DNA of 64,000 nt from Vespa crabro (taxonomy: Eukaryota; Arthropoda; Insecta; Hymenoptera; Vespidae): the NCBI RefSeq assembly GCF_910589235.1, contig NC_060959.1, forward strand, positions 11,289,907 through 11,353,906. The letters are read 5' to 3'. The first letter of the stretch is position 1, and the number at the start of each line of letters is the position of its first letter. Positions 51,773 through 61,638 of this stretch are shown piece after piece. The position numbers and the translations under genes are program-made. The notes beneath the pieces are model-generated. The model was given only the letters and a program-made list of their open reading frames with translations, had not been told where the DNA came from and ran no database searches.

Positions 51773-52154
51773 GTTCTGCATCGACCGTCTTTTCAGCGTC
51801 AAGCATCAAGCATGTCCTTTAAATATATTTCTCGAGACATTCGATCATCCGCATCAAAATGGAACATGTAAAATCTGAAGTTGTTTTTTCTCGTGGAAAA
51901 AAGAAGAGAAAAAAATATTGAATATATTTCGTGTAAGGCGGTGCATCTCTATCTACGAGCTAAAATCGTCGTTGACGAAAGTAAAGTGCAGAAATAGAAA
52001 ATCCGAGGCGTCCGCAGCATGACACGAAAACGGCACATTCTTATTTATTCAGTGCGACTGATAATTCAGCGTATATCTAGTCGCACATGTCAGCGTATAG
52101 TATCGTTATCGTTTCCACTGATAAATCATTCCGAATTACATCGATGTAGCGACA

Positions 52155-52185
<31 letters not shown>

Positions 52186-52767
52186 AGAGGGCGACGAAAA
52201 TTTTATATAAGTTCCAATCATAAGCACATATAACAAATTATACTCACAATATTAAATTTGTAAATCCCGTACATGAGAACATAATGCTACTCAGATAGCC
52301 ATTAAAAAATATTCTCGCCGAATTAATGAGAATTAATAAACATGGATTTTTTATTCGAACATTTCGTAAAATCCGTAAGATTTATCTTTTTTTTCACATA
52401 ATTACGATAGCATGCACATTACTCTCACTTTTCATCTAATAATTAATTTTAAAGAATTCTTTTAGTAATTAAAATTAAATGTTACGGGGAATTGAAAAAA
52501 TTGCACAAACGAAACTTTTTCAAGCGAGTAACGCGCAAGAAAAAAAAACAGAAAGAAAAAGGAAAAATGCAGACTCATTTACAAGATTTCCTCGATCAAA
52601 TAAATATAAATACGGATAAAACGATCAGGAGAATAAATTCACAAAGCGTCGTCGCGTTTTAAAATATCACCGACCAAGCGCATTGCACCGTGGCTCGGTG
52701 CAAACTGCGGTTTCGCAAAGGCGACAGCTGCATCAGCGAGACTGCTGCATCCGTTCGGGGGAAGGCA

Positions 52768-52799
<32 letters not shown>

Positions 52800-52896
52800 C
52801 ACGTGAACCAACACGTGTGTTGCGAACGTATGCATGCACGGTGCAATCGGACGAGCATAGAACGTGTAGGAAAGAGTGAGATAAAGATGCAAGAAC

Positions 52897-52939
<43 letters not shown>

Positions 52940-53485
52940 TTCCATCTCTCTCTTTCTTAGGGACCGTAGAAATTCGCTCTCCAGATTGGATAGTCGAAAG
53001 AGAGAAGTAGGGTTCGGCCAATCGTCTTTCCTTGCACTCCCGATGCAGCGACCTCTCTTTCCCTCTCTTTCTCTACCCTTAACTCCTTAAGAAGCGGAGA
53101 AAGTGTGAGTGCAACGCGACCATCCACAGGTGGTGGTGCTACTAGTGGTGGTGGTGGTGGTGGTGGTGGTGGTGACTCGTGTTTCTGCACAAGTAGTAAG
53201 AGCTTCTCTATGGTCAGACGAGCTCGGAAACTTCGACGCGCGGGAAAACGGTAAGGAAAAGATTCGCGAGAGGGAAAGATCGGACGATCTGCGAATTGAC
53301 TCGAAGAGATACGAGGACATATAAAATCGATTGAAAAGGGCGAAAAAATAAATGTTCAACTCACCCTCGCAGAAGAGGGTGACATCGGTGAGACTCTCGC
53401 TTTTGAATAAATTCGAGAACGCCGTTGCTAGATTGCTACCGAAACTGTTCCACTTAAGACAGAATTGATGCTGGTGAGAGTCCAT
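27522..53485 (-). CDS. chinmo: Chinmo, BTB-zinc finger temporal factor
   Basis: Six coding exons on the minus strand, 53485-53365, 43109-42889, 42661-42228, 41753-41506, 41387-41112 and 27754-27522, join with matching phases to 510 residues. The BTB/POZ dimerisation domain (about 30-115) contains FCLKWNSFGSN, FKAHRLILAACSKHF and EFMYRGEVHVSQESL, followed by VKGLSIE, which match Drosophila Chinmo closely. A low-complexity Gly/Ser linker follows, then chinmo-specific blocks: ESPPKRLMRSPSD, SVLRDG and DLRIKQEP. The last exon has two C2H2 fingers, C439-C442-H455-H460 and C467-C470-H483-H488. Drosophila proteins are longer, mainly in linkers. In flies it is a nuclear regulator of neuronal temporal identity, larval growth state and sex maintenance, repressed by let-7-complex miRNAs. 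The start is the first ATG of the BTB frame and follows a 5'UTR acceptor at 53592. Confidence 0.96.
29586..29643. repeat. (GA)n microsatellite
   Basis: A GA tract with a few interruptions. Confidence 0.95.
31330..31383. repeat. (GA)n microsatellite, 54 bp
   Basis: A perfect dinucleotide run inside the large chinmo intron. Confidence 0.95.
32855..32980. repeat. (GA)n-rich tract
   Basis: Several GA runs separated by short purine interruptions. A further run follows at about 33140-33187. Confidence 0.9.
34515..34540. repeat. 26-bp perfect palindrome (GAC)n(GTC)n
   Basis: The tract is a perfect inverted repeat with no spacer, centred between 34527 and 34528. It is made of GAC units followed by GTC units and could extrude as a cruciform or form an RNA hairpin. 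Confidence 0.95.
34551..34608. repeat. 58-bp alternating purine-pyrimidine tract
   Basis: Every base alternates purine and pyrimidine from 34551 to 34608, as GT runs interleaved with GC runs. GC-containing alternation is the most favourable type for left-handed Z-DNA. It starts 11 bp after the perfect palindrome. Confidence 0.9.
35579..35632. repeat. (CT)n microsatellite, 54 bp
   Basis: A perfect CT run, one of the minority in this orientation in the introns. Confidence 0.95.
36705..36757. repeat. (GA)n microsatellite
   Basis: A perfect GA run. Confidence 0.95.
39271..39312. repeat. (GA)n microsatellite
   Basis: A perfect GA run just upstream of the coding-like island at 39.4 kb. Confidence 0.95.
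39415..39867 (+). other. Candidate nested gene: two coding-like exons
   Basis: Two plus-strand stretches inside the chinmo intron join in phase. The first, 39415-39585, begins with an ATG and encodes 57 residues. These are a short basic N-terminus, then the hydrophobic stretch LICIMVFLSLIYYLV near residues 36-50, ending at AAG/GTAGTT. The second, 39750 to about 39867, follows a TTTAG acceptor with a (CT)n tract upstream. It reads VLPGSVVNVTPGDLLVEAKD and on to a Cys-rich end. The pair would make a type II membrane protein N-terminus. I recognise no family and found no clear third exon; a T-rich TGCAG acceptor at about 40978 is one possibility. An overlapping frame from 39808 (MFPVAAPWLACILFVDFVQT) looks like a signal peptide instead, so the reading is ambiguous. 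Confidence 0.25.
39634..39679. repeat. (CT)n microsatellite
   Basis: A perfect CT run between the two coding-like stretches. Confidence 0.95.
39890..39952. repeat. (GA)n microsatellite
   Basis: A GA run with a few GGG interruptions. Confidence 0.95.
46812..46871. repeat. (CT)n microsatellite
   Basis: A CT run with few interruptions in the BTB-splitting intron. Confidence 0.9.
47527..47557. repeat. Poly(A) run, 31 bases
   Basis: A perfect A run with no recognisable element body or duplication beside it. Confidence 0.9.
51720..51769. repeat. (CT)n microsatellite
   Basis: A perfect CT run. Confidence 0.95.
53139..53172. repeat. (GGT)n triplet repeat
   Basis: A perfect GGT run about 190 bp inside the chinmo BTB-splitting intron. 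Confidence 0.95.
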
Positions 53486-53592
53486 GATGCCACCCCTAGA
53501 CCCAACCCCGTGACCTTCGCCACCCCTGTCACTGCCACCTTCGAACAGGTATTTCCCTTCTTGGTCGCGCTCGTGCCCAACTGTACGTCCAG
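53486..53592 (-). other. chinmo: chinmo 5'UTR part of first coding exon
   Basis: A strong acceptor, CTGTTTCAG, ends at 53593, leaving 107 nt of leader before the ATG. This implies at least one further upstream non-coding exon. The leader is GC-richer than its surroundings and is also open in another frame, which is probably chance. Confidence 0.65.
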
Positions 53593-55292
53593 CTGAAACA
53601 GTAACAAATTCTCGATTATCATCCGTTCTGAGAGACCATAAATGTTCTCGATCGGACTGGAAATCGCATTTCTAATAATGATCCCTCTTACTCCGATGAT
53701 TTAGGTTTTTCAATTAAACACGTAAATATCATCGAAAACGATTTAAGATCGTTCAATCTTGTATAATATGCAGCAGGCATCGATATTATAAAATTACATA
53801 ACACAAAATATGTACATAATTAATGATATTTCAGTAAACTGATCATAAATTATTTGAATCGAACTTTTAACGAACGACATTTTTCGCTTCGTCGGTCGAT
53901 ACACGGATGACTGCAATCGCTATTATCTCGATGCGATCTCAATGAATTCAGCTGATAGCGAAGGTGCCTAGCGACGTGATTTGCGAAGAACGGAATAGTA
54001 AATAAAAAATTTCGAGCGATACGAAAACATAGCTGGACGATAAAAAGAAACAAAAAAAAAAAAAAAAAAAAGAAAAGAAACAAAAATATCGTAATATATG
54101 CTGACGTAATTGAAAAAATGGCCTAGTTCGGCAAAACTTTCTTCATACGAGTTATATCGTATTTTATCAGTGACATAATGCATCGATATTATGAGCGGCA
54201 AAAATTCGAAGAAATCAAGCGAGGACGAGCGCGATCGATCGCATAAATCGAACATTTTTATTGGCCCAACTTTTCTCTCTCTCTCTCTTTCTCTCACTCT
54301 CTCACGATCTCTCTCAAGTGAGAGAAATAGTAATAAACGCAGCTATTAAAGATCAATAAATTAAATTCGTCTGCGGGGCGAGAATGTCAAGTTCGTTTCG
54401 ACCAATCACGCAATAACCTTGTCACTGATCGATTGTCTACTCGCAAAGGAGTAAAGATAAAAAAGAAAAAGGAAAAGAAAAGAAAACAGAAAGAAAGAGG
54501 AAAAAGAGAAACTTACTGAAATATATCCAAAGTGTAGGTATTATCGATCGTCGTAATCGGTTGTCAAACGTAAAGACAAAGATGCATCCGATAAGCGTCT
54601 TCTATTCATGAAATTCTCGAAATTCTTTTCAACGACGAAACTTACGCACTACTCTCTCTCTCTCTCTCTTTCTCTCTTTGTTTATCCTTCTCCTCTCTGT
54701 TTAAAATGTAATGTGTTTCTGAACGAAAGTAGCACCTTCCCTTTCCGTATTCTCGTAGAGGCACTATGAACGAGAAGATCAATGTACAGAGTATATCGGG
54801 TACACGTGTCTCTCGACGCACATGATATCCTCGAATTCCACCTCAAAAAATGCCTTCCGCCCTTTTCACTCTCACAGAAAATAAAATCGATTGACACCGC
54901 TGAATATTGAAACGATGACGACGACGACGACGAGGATGAAAAAAAGAAAAGAGATTACGATAACGATTTCAAAGGTTCGCGCGCTTTTTCCCTGGCACAA
55001 TTTCTTCCAACTAAACCGCGTCGCCGCGAAATAATTAAAAGTTAAAGAAATGATATATAAAAGTGATCAACTTAGGGAAAAGGAAAAAAGGTGAGAGAAA
55101 AGTCGTAAAAGATGTTGAGAAGGAAATAGAGGAAGGATCCGGCGAATAGGAGGATGGCGTTAATGTCGCGTCGTGAAGAAAAAGAACGTGAATATGGGTC
55201 ATCGGTGCTGATGCAAATGCGGTTGGACGAAATAGTATGAGTTTGATGGTTTCGGCACAGCGTTGGCAGCGGCTTTCGGTGGTGGTAGAGCG

Positions 55293-55330
<38 letters not shown>

Positions 55331-55505
55331 AAGAGGAGGGGGGAAGGAGACGAGAGAAAGAGAGAGAAAGATTGGCGGAGGAGGAGGAGGAAGAAGAGGG
55401 AAGTGATAGGAGGAGGAACGCACGATTCGGCTTTTTAGAGAGGGTGGGGGCGACAGTGGGGCGACTGCTTAAGGCTATGACTTTGGTACGCTTTGGTGGT
55501 GTCTC

Positions 55506-55506
<1 letters not shown>

Positions 55507-55559
<53 letters not shown>
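55507..55559. repeat. (CT)n microsatellite
   Basis: A perfect CT run at the edge of a GC-richer island. Confidence 0.95.
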
Positions 55560-55563
<4 letters not shown>

Positions 55564-57029
55564 TACCCCCTCTAATACTTCTAAGGTATCGCTGACCCCC
55601 CACCATTCGCTACTTTTCGGTCTAACACGTGCCAGGGCCGAAACGAGGATTTCTGGCGCCAGCGGCTTCCTCCGATTTCACGTTCTTTTACGATATCTCA
55701 CGTATTACGTCGACGTACGAGCAGCAGCTACGTCTTTCTTTTTGACGATTAGTTTACTTCGGCCTAAGTCGATCCGTCGTCCATTGCGTCACGAGACCCG
55801 CACAGCTCGTAAATACCTTGAAAGAAGCGAAAAAAAGATACGTTGGTACAACGTTGTGAACGATCGTATTAACGAATTAATATCCATTGCAACTACAAAT
55901 GATATGCCCCAATCCAGTGTTAATAACACTAAAGTCATTATTTCCCGTGTAAAATATATCTACGTGTGTTACGATGAAATCGGTAAATTGTCATTTCTGT
56001 CGATTACGTATTCTTATGCATCCCCTTGGCATTTTCTTTCGTCTGTTCGAGTTTCAAAAGGCTTATATAGATATCGAATCGATTAGGTATCGACATTTTT
56101 CAGAACAGGTAAGCATAATTATGATTTTGTCGAAGTACACGTGTCATGAATTACGTAAAAGAAGGATCGCCGTCATCGTATAAACGAAAAAGTTTTTTCT
56201 TCGAACGTTCCGAAATAGAGTCAGATTTAATGTAGAATGACTTGCATATGCGCTCGTAAAATGATTCGTGACAAAAATATACATGTATTATGATTTTTGA
56301 AATAATGAAAAACAAATTATATATAGAAAGTGTATAGAAAGAATAGGACCGGCTTGGTTCTTGGGTCGTTGTCTCGGACCCGGAGAGCCTTCCGGCACGG
56401 AAGTATGATGTGGGCTACCGCACGTGGGTTACGTCACGTCTATTATAAACAGCCAAAAAAAAAAAAAAAAAGAAAGAAAAAAAAGTATCGTTCATTTCTG
56501 TGCGCACGAAGGAAACGTTTCTGCTCGTCTTCGAAGGAATTTGTACGGCTCGCATCCAGCAACCTTTTTCGAGTCATTCCCAATTTTTCTTGATTTATTG
56601 AAGACAAAGTATGAGAAGTTGTGAAATTATGTAAGAACGATACGATAAACAAGCGTAACTTTTTGAGTTTCGAAGATTTCGTCATACCACGTGAAGCATA
56701 AAAATAGAATCTCCTTATGATAGAGAGAAAGAGTCAGTTTATTCGCGATGCAATACAAGCGAGATAAAATCGAACGGAACGGAGGAGAGGAATACTCGTT
56801 TGGTCTTACGAAAAAAAGAAATATATATATATATATATATGCATAAAACGACTGATGCAGCGATATCTTCACAATGGAAAATAAAAGGCAATATTGCAGG
56901 CACGTCTCTGATCCGCTAAAATTCAACGTGCACTCGCTGGACTTGGTATTGAGTGCGTGCAAAGTAACTACACGATGGATTTCCATGGGAGGTGTATGTG
57001 TGTATTGTGTGTGTGTATGCGCGCGTGTA

Positions 57030-57067
<38 letters not shown>

Positions 57068-57178
57068 AAAGGAGAGTCAGAGTCAGGCAGGGAAGAAAGG
57101 AAGAAGTCTGCGGGAGGGTTCGCACGGGAGACACCTTTATGGAGCTGGTCGAGTGGTGGGAATAGTGATGGAGAAAGA

Positions 57179-58282
57179 GTGGGGGGTAGAACCGACACGA
57201 GGAGCAGCAAAGATTGGTGGGGATACAGGAGAATCGAAAGAGTGGTGGAAATGCTGGCGGCGCCGTTGACGATGCTAGAGGGGAGGGGGGTTGTTGAGGC
57301 TCAAGGTCGCTGCGGGGCCGCACGCGCGTCCCTTGCCACGCACACGCATACGCACTCTGCACGAAGAGACGACCACGACGCCGCCGTCGCCACCGCCGCA
57401 GCCGTCGTCGTTGTCGTCGTCGTCGTCGTCGTCGTCATCGAAACGAAAACGACTACGGGGGTGGAGAGTGAAGAGGAAAGAAATACGAGTGAGAGAGAGA
57501 GAGAGAGAGAGTGGCACGATTTCTCTCGTGCGTATATACGCTGCAGCGCCGAAAAGCGGACTCGCGCACGCGCGTTTTTAAGCGCGTTGCAGCGTAGGAT
57601 GCGCGCGGGCGCTCATCAAACTGTGTGCGTAATAAAGAGAATACGTATTGCGCGTTTCTACAGAGGCAAAGAGAGAAAAAGAAAGAGGCAGAGAGGGAGG
57701 GGAGAAAGAGAGAGAGAGCGAGAGAGAGAGAGAGAGAGAGAGTCATATGCGCGCGTGAGAACGACCACGGTAATACGGTGGATCTTTTATGGCAGCGCGC
57801 GCGTATTATGTCATCGCGTAGAACGAACGAAGCGAGAAATTATCGCGGCCGGGCCACGAATTTTCGTCGTTTCGCGGAAAGATCAGAGAGCCATGCGAGA
57901 TTGGGTGCGCCGCCGCGGGGACGTAAAACGTAAAATGACGACGACGATGCTTGATTGCCAAGTGGGAAAACACAAGAAAGAAAGAGGAAGCAATCGATCT
58001 TTTCTTTCTATCTCTTTCTCTCATTTTGTTTTTTCTTCCTATCGTCCAAATTCCACGTTGGTTTGCCGTCACGATTCACGATTGCATCGTTTTTATCTCG
58101 AAACTTTGTTCGAGGAAAGATTTATTTTGCGAATTCTATCGAAAGATTATATCCACGAGAAATATCATTTCTTTGGTACAACGGACAAGAAAATGTGTGA
58201 CTTTAATGAAAGGAATCGAAGAGGCTGCGGGCACTCTAACGACGTTACGTTCGCTTTTCCTGCAGAAAGAAAACTGCATTAA
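57179..58282 (+). other. Longest ORF in window, probably not coding
   Basis: A 367-codon open frame runs through GC-rich repeats. Its product contains HTHTHT, poly-Val from (GTC)n and long RE runs from (GA)n, which are signs of chance openness in stop-poor repeats. The last 120 codons are less repetitive but match nothing I know. It lies antisense to the chinmo upstream region. Confidence 0.1.
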
Positions 58283-58848
58283 TGCATTAACTAGCGTACC
58301 CGGTAACTTCGTTCTCGTGTTTTATTCTATTACGAGGTCCTCTCTCTTTCTCTCTCGCTATCTCTGTCTTTCTGTCTCCCCTGTGCGACCACGCAGATTA
58401 AACTTTTAAAAAAAAGGTAAAAGTAAAGAAAAGAAAAAAACGCAATTCCAGCTTTGATATAACTCGAACCATTCGGCGACTATTGTAATAACCTTTATTA
58501 TTTCGGATTCGGTCCTTAATATCTAGTGGAAAAAAAAAAAGAAACCAGCTTAATGAACTGTCTCATTCGTGGTAATTAATATTTCATACGGCGTAGGCCA
58601 TTAAATTGCAGAACGCTTTGAAGTTCCTTTCCATTTATTTAAGCGAGAATATAACGAAATGAAGGGAAAGGGAAAAGGAGAGTTTTGTAAAACGCGACGG
58701 AGGAATGAGATGGTCGTAAAAAAATATAGCAAAGGGGGTGTAAAATAGAGTGGATACTGCAACAAAAAGTACATATCGCCATCGACGATCATCGTCAACC
58801 CTCTCTGCTCCCTATATTTCTCAACCCCTTGAAAAGACAGAGTGATAG

Positions 58849-58849
<1 letters not shown>

Positions 58850-58892
<43 letters not shown>
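58850..58892. repeat. (GA)n microsatellite
   Basis: A perfect GA run. Confidence 0.95.
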
Positions 58893-58896
<4 letters not shown>

Positions 58897-59365
58897 TAGG
58901 TCCAGCGAATTTTGAATCGTAACAATAATCGCCGCAGGGTAGATAACGCGCGAAAGAGAAAGGAGCAAAGCATGAACGCGTTTTAACGAACGATATCGTG
59001 CTACCCGTTGCGAGGGTGCAAAGAAAATTATGAGGACGAGTCTCGAATACTTTTTGCGGTCGTCCCATTTTAATCTCGCGACATTTAGAAAAAAAAAAAA
59101 AAAAAAGAAGAAAAAAAATTAACATTTGCGAGATCGCTTGACCAATCGTATGCGAACTATGATTCCCGTACGAATAATCTTTACGTGACGTATTCGATAA
59201 AAGCGTGGAATATATGATATATCTTTATTACGTAATAATAATCGTTATACCTATGATGAATGAAAGTTTGCCGTACTCGAAGCCGAGAGAAAATGTTGTT
59301 ATCATCGATGAAATTGGAAAATGGTCCAACGATAAAATGAAAGAAATTCGAACGTGAAAATTCGC

Positions 59366-59371
59366 ACTCAC
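59366..59371 (-). promoter_or_regulatory. Candidate donor of a chinmo 5'UTR exon
   Basis: On the minus strand the sequence reads AAAGAG/GTGAGT, a strong donor, with the exon ending at 59372. The upstream 100-150 nt are moderately GC-rich. It would pair naturally with the 5'UTR acceptor at 53592, but no RNA evidence is available. Confidence 0.3.
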
Positions 59372-59811
59372 CTCTTTCGCGTGATAACACTGATCGTCCT
59401 CCACACCCTATTTTTCCCGATATCACCACCTACGCACTTGTCATCGCATAAATACTCTTCTCTCGCTTAGCGTTACTCGAATTATTAACCGCACAGATCC
59501 TCGAGTACACTATAGCTATCTTCTTTCGTCGACGTTATTCTTTTGCTTTTCTCTCAGAGAAAATAAGAATAATACGAAAGAGGGATCGAGACGAAGCCAC
59601 GAAAATGTTCAGGGGATGGCACCGAGAGGAGATCAAGAATCGCGAATGTCATCATCGTCGAATCACTGGCTAAAGAGAGAAAAAGAATAAGAAGAGATAT
59701 AGAAAATAAGAGAAAAGAAAAAATGAGCGCGAAAGAACTTTGCATTCGAACTTGGCTTCCTCTCCCGTCCTATCTTTACTTTTCACGGTCGCGAAGAAAA
59801 AATAAGAGAGA

Positions 59812-59858
<47 letters not shown>
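59812..59858. repeat. (GA)n microsatellite
   Basis: A perfect GA run. Confidence 0.95.
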
Positions 59859-59861
<3 letters not shown>

Positions 59862-61603
59862 GAGGGAGAGAGACAGAAAGAAAGAAAGAAGGCGGGAAAC
59901 GCGAATATCTATCGAAGCCTTTAAAAATGTCTCTTTCTCGTTTGAAACGACCGTAAAGAAATATACCGCTTCTAGCTCGTAGGCTGATCTGAATCGGACT
60001 GCTGTCCTACGAGAAGCTAGCCGTGTTCTTTCTCTCCGGGCTCATCTCTCCCACTCTTTCTTTCCTTTTACGCTTTCCTATCTCTCTCTCTTTCTCTCTC
60101 TCTCTCTCGCTCGCTCGCTCGCTCGCTCGCTCTTACTCTTTCACTCTCCTTCTTTCTCGTTCTATACGTCTCGGCCCTACGTTTGAGAAGTCTTTTAGGC
60201 CAAATCGGTAACGTACAGCCTGGCCCCTACTACTGTACGTCAAACCTTTCAGTTTCTCTGTTAGAAAGACGCTTAGAAAATCTCACATTGTATAATAATC
60301 TATGTATTTCGGTGATAAGATATGGTAGGATAATTATGATATTTATGATAAGGATATGAGAGTTTGGAAAATTAATCGATTAATACGCGTTGATATTGAT
60401 CTTCGTCGCAAAATTTTAGCGAGAGATCGATGTAAAAATTATTTATTTACAATTATATGTAATTAAATATTTAAAACATTTACACGATTTACATCGTCGG
60501 TACTCTATTGAAATAGTGTTTAGGACTTGACGAATAACGCGATCTTTGTTACGACAAAAGTATCATATTTTTGTACGTTTACGCGTTACGTTATTTCTTC
60601 TGAAGTCGTCCTCTCAAATAATTTATAACAACGTCTATGCAGTCTAAAGGGAGGATACGAAATTACGTCGCATTCCAATGATTCTAAAAGAGAGGAGGAA
60701 TTCGGGGATCTATTTCCTCTTCCTTCTCTCTGAACAAACTCGTACAAGAACGTCTTTTTGCTTGGGAACAAAACGAGCGCGTAGTAATAAATTTTCCAAA
60801 TCGAGATCGTTAACGTTTTCCATGGAATAAAGAGGAAACCGCATGAAACGCGCTTCGGAAGAGTTTTTTCGACTGTAAGAAGAAAGAGAAACGAAAAGAG
60901 AAGACGAATGCTGTTTATCAAGCCACGAAATAAGCCAAACTTCCGTCAGATACCGTTATGGACGTATCTGTGTGTGCACATACGTGAACACAGCACGTGC
61001 ATGTAATGCAGAAGGTTCGTGTCGAAGGAAGAGCATGTAATATCCCAAGAACCGTAAGAGTACTTAACGGAGCTCGTACCCGAGTTCAATCGGGACGAAT
61101 TTAAATATAAAAACGATCGGATATAGTAAATCTCCTATTCAAAGATCAAACTACTCACAGCGCTCGCGCACGTCCTTATCCCTCCTCCTCCCTCATACAC
61201 TCGATCGTAGATCCTCTTCGTTAAATATTCGTTAATACCATCCGGTGGTGAGATCCACCGAGTAATCAACAACCACCAACATATCGAGAAAATAATATCG
61301 TAATCGTAATGTCGATCGACGATCGAGAGTTCTCGCGAAATAATTATTTTGTTTTGTTTGGTAATCAAAAATGGCGCTCGCGTAAAAACAGGTGAAAACG
61401 TTGTTGTTGGTGTTGCGTTCTACCTGGCGGATGAAACCACCATGGATTGACCAGGGCTGATTGTTGGTTGCTGGTACCCTCGCCGACAGGGGCGTACATC
61501 CTCCACCGGCTACGTCACGCCCGTCACTACCGCCCTGTACGGCTGCACCCCTGACTACTGCCTTCAATCCACCACCACTACTACCACCTCCGCCACCATC
61601 ACT

Positions 61604-61604
<1 letters not shown>

Positions 61605-61636
<32 letters not shown>
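61605..61636. repeat. (CT)n microsatellite
   Basis: A perfect CT run adjoining a Gly-rich minus-strand open frame at 61432-61606. Confidence 0.95.

Positions 61637-61638
<2 letters not shown>

Larger units (their letters stand above)
43110..53364 (-). other. 10.3-kb chinmo intron splitting the BTB domain
   Basis: The donor is GCGAG-G/GTGAGT (53364) and the acceptor GTGATTTCAG (43110). The intron contains GA and CT microsatellites (43586-43629, about 44215-44245, 46812-46871, 48472-48501, 51720-51769, 52904-52934), a 31-base A run at 47527-47557 and a (GGT)n run at 53139-53172. GC-richer islands lie at 47.0-47.2, 50.85-51.15 and 52.7-53.1 kb. No conserved coding sequence was recognised. Confidence 0.85.

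Noticed and set aside
53109..53324. Poly-Val open frame over the GGT repeat
   Set aside because: It is a simple repeat within an intron and has no other coding sign.
57179..58282. 367-codon open frame as a real gene
   Set aside because: More than a third of it is GA, GTC or CA repeat read as RE, V or TH runs. No domain, signal peptide or neighbouring exon supports it.
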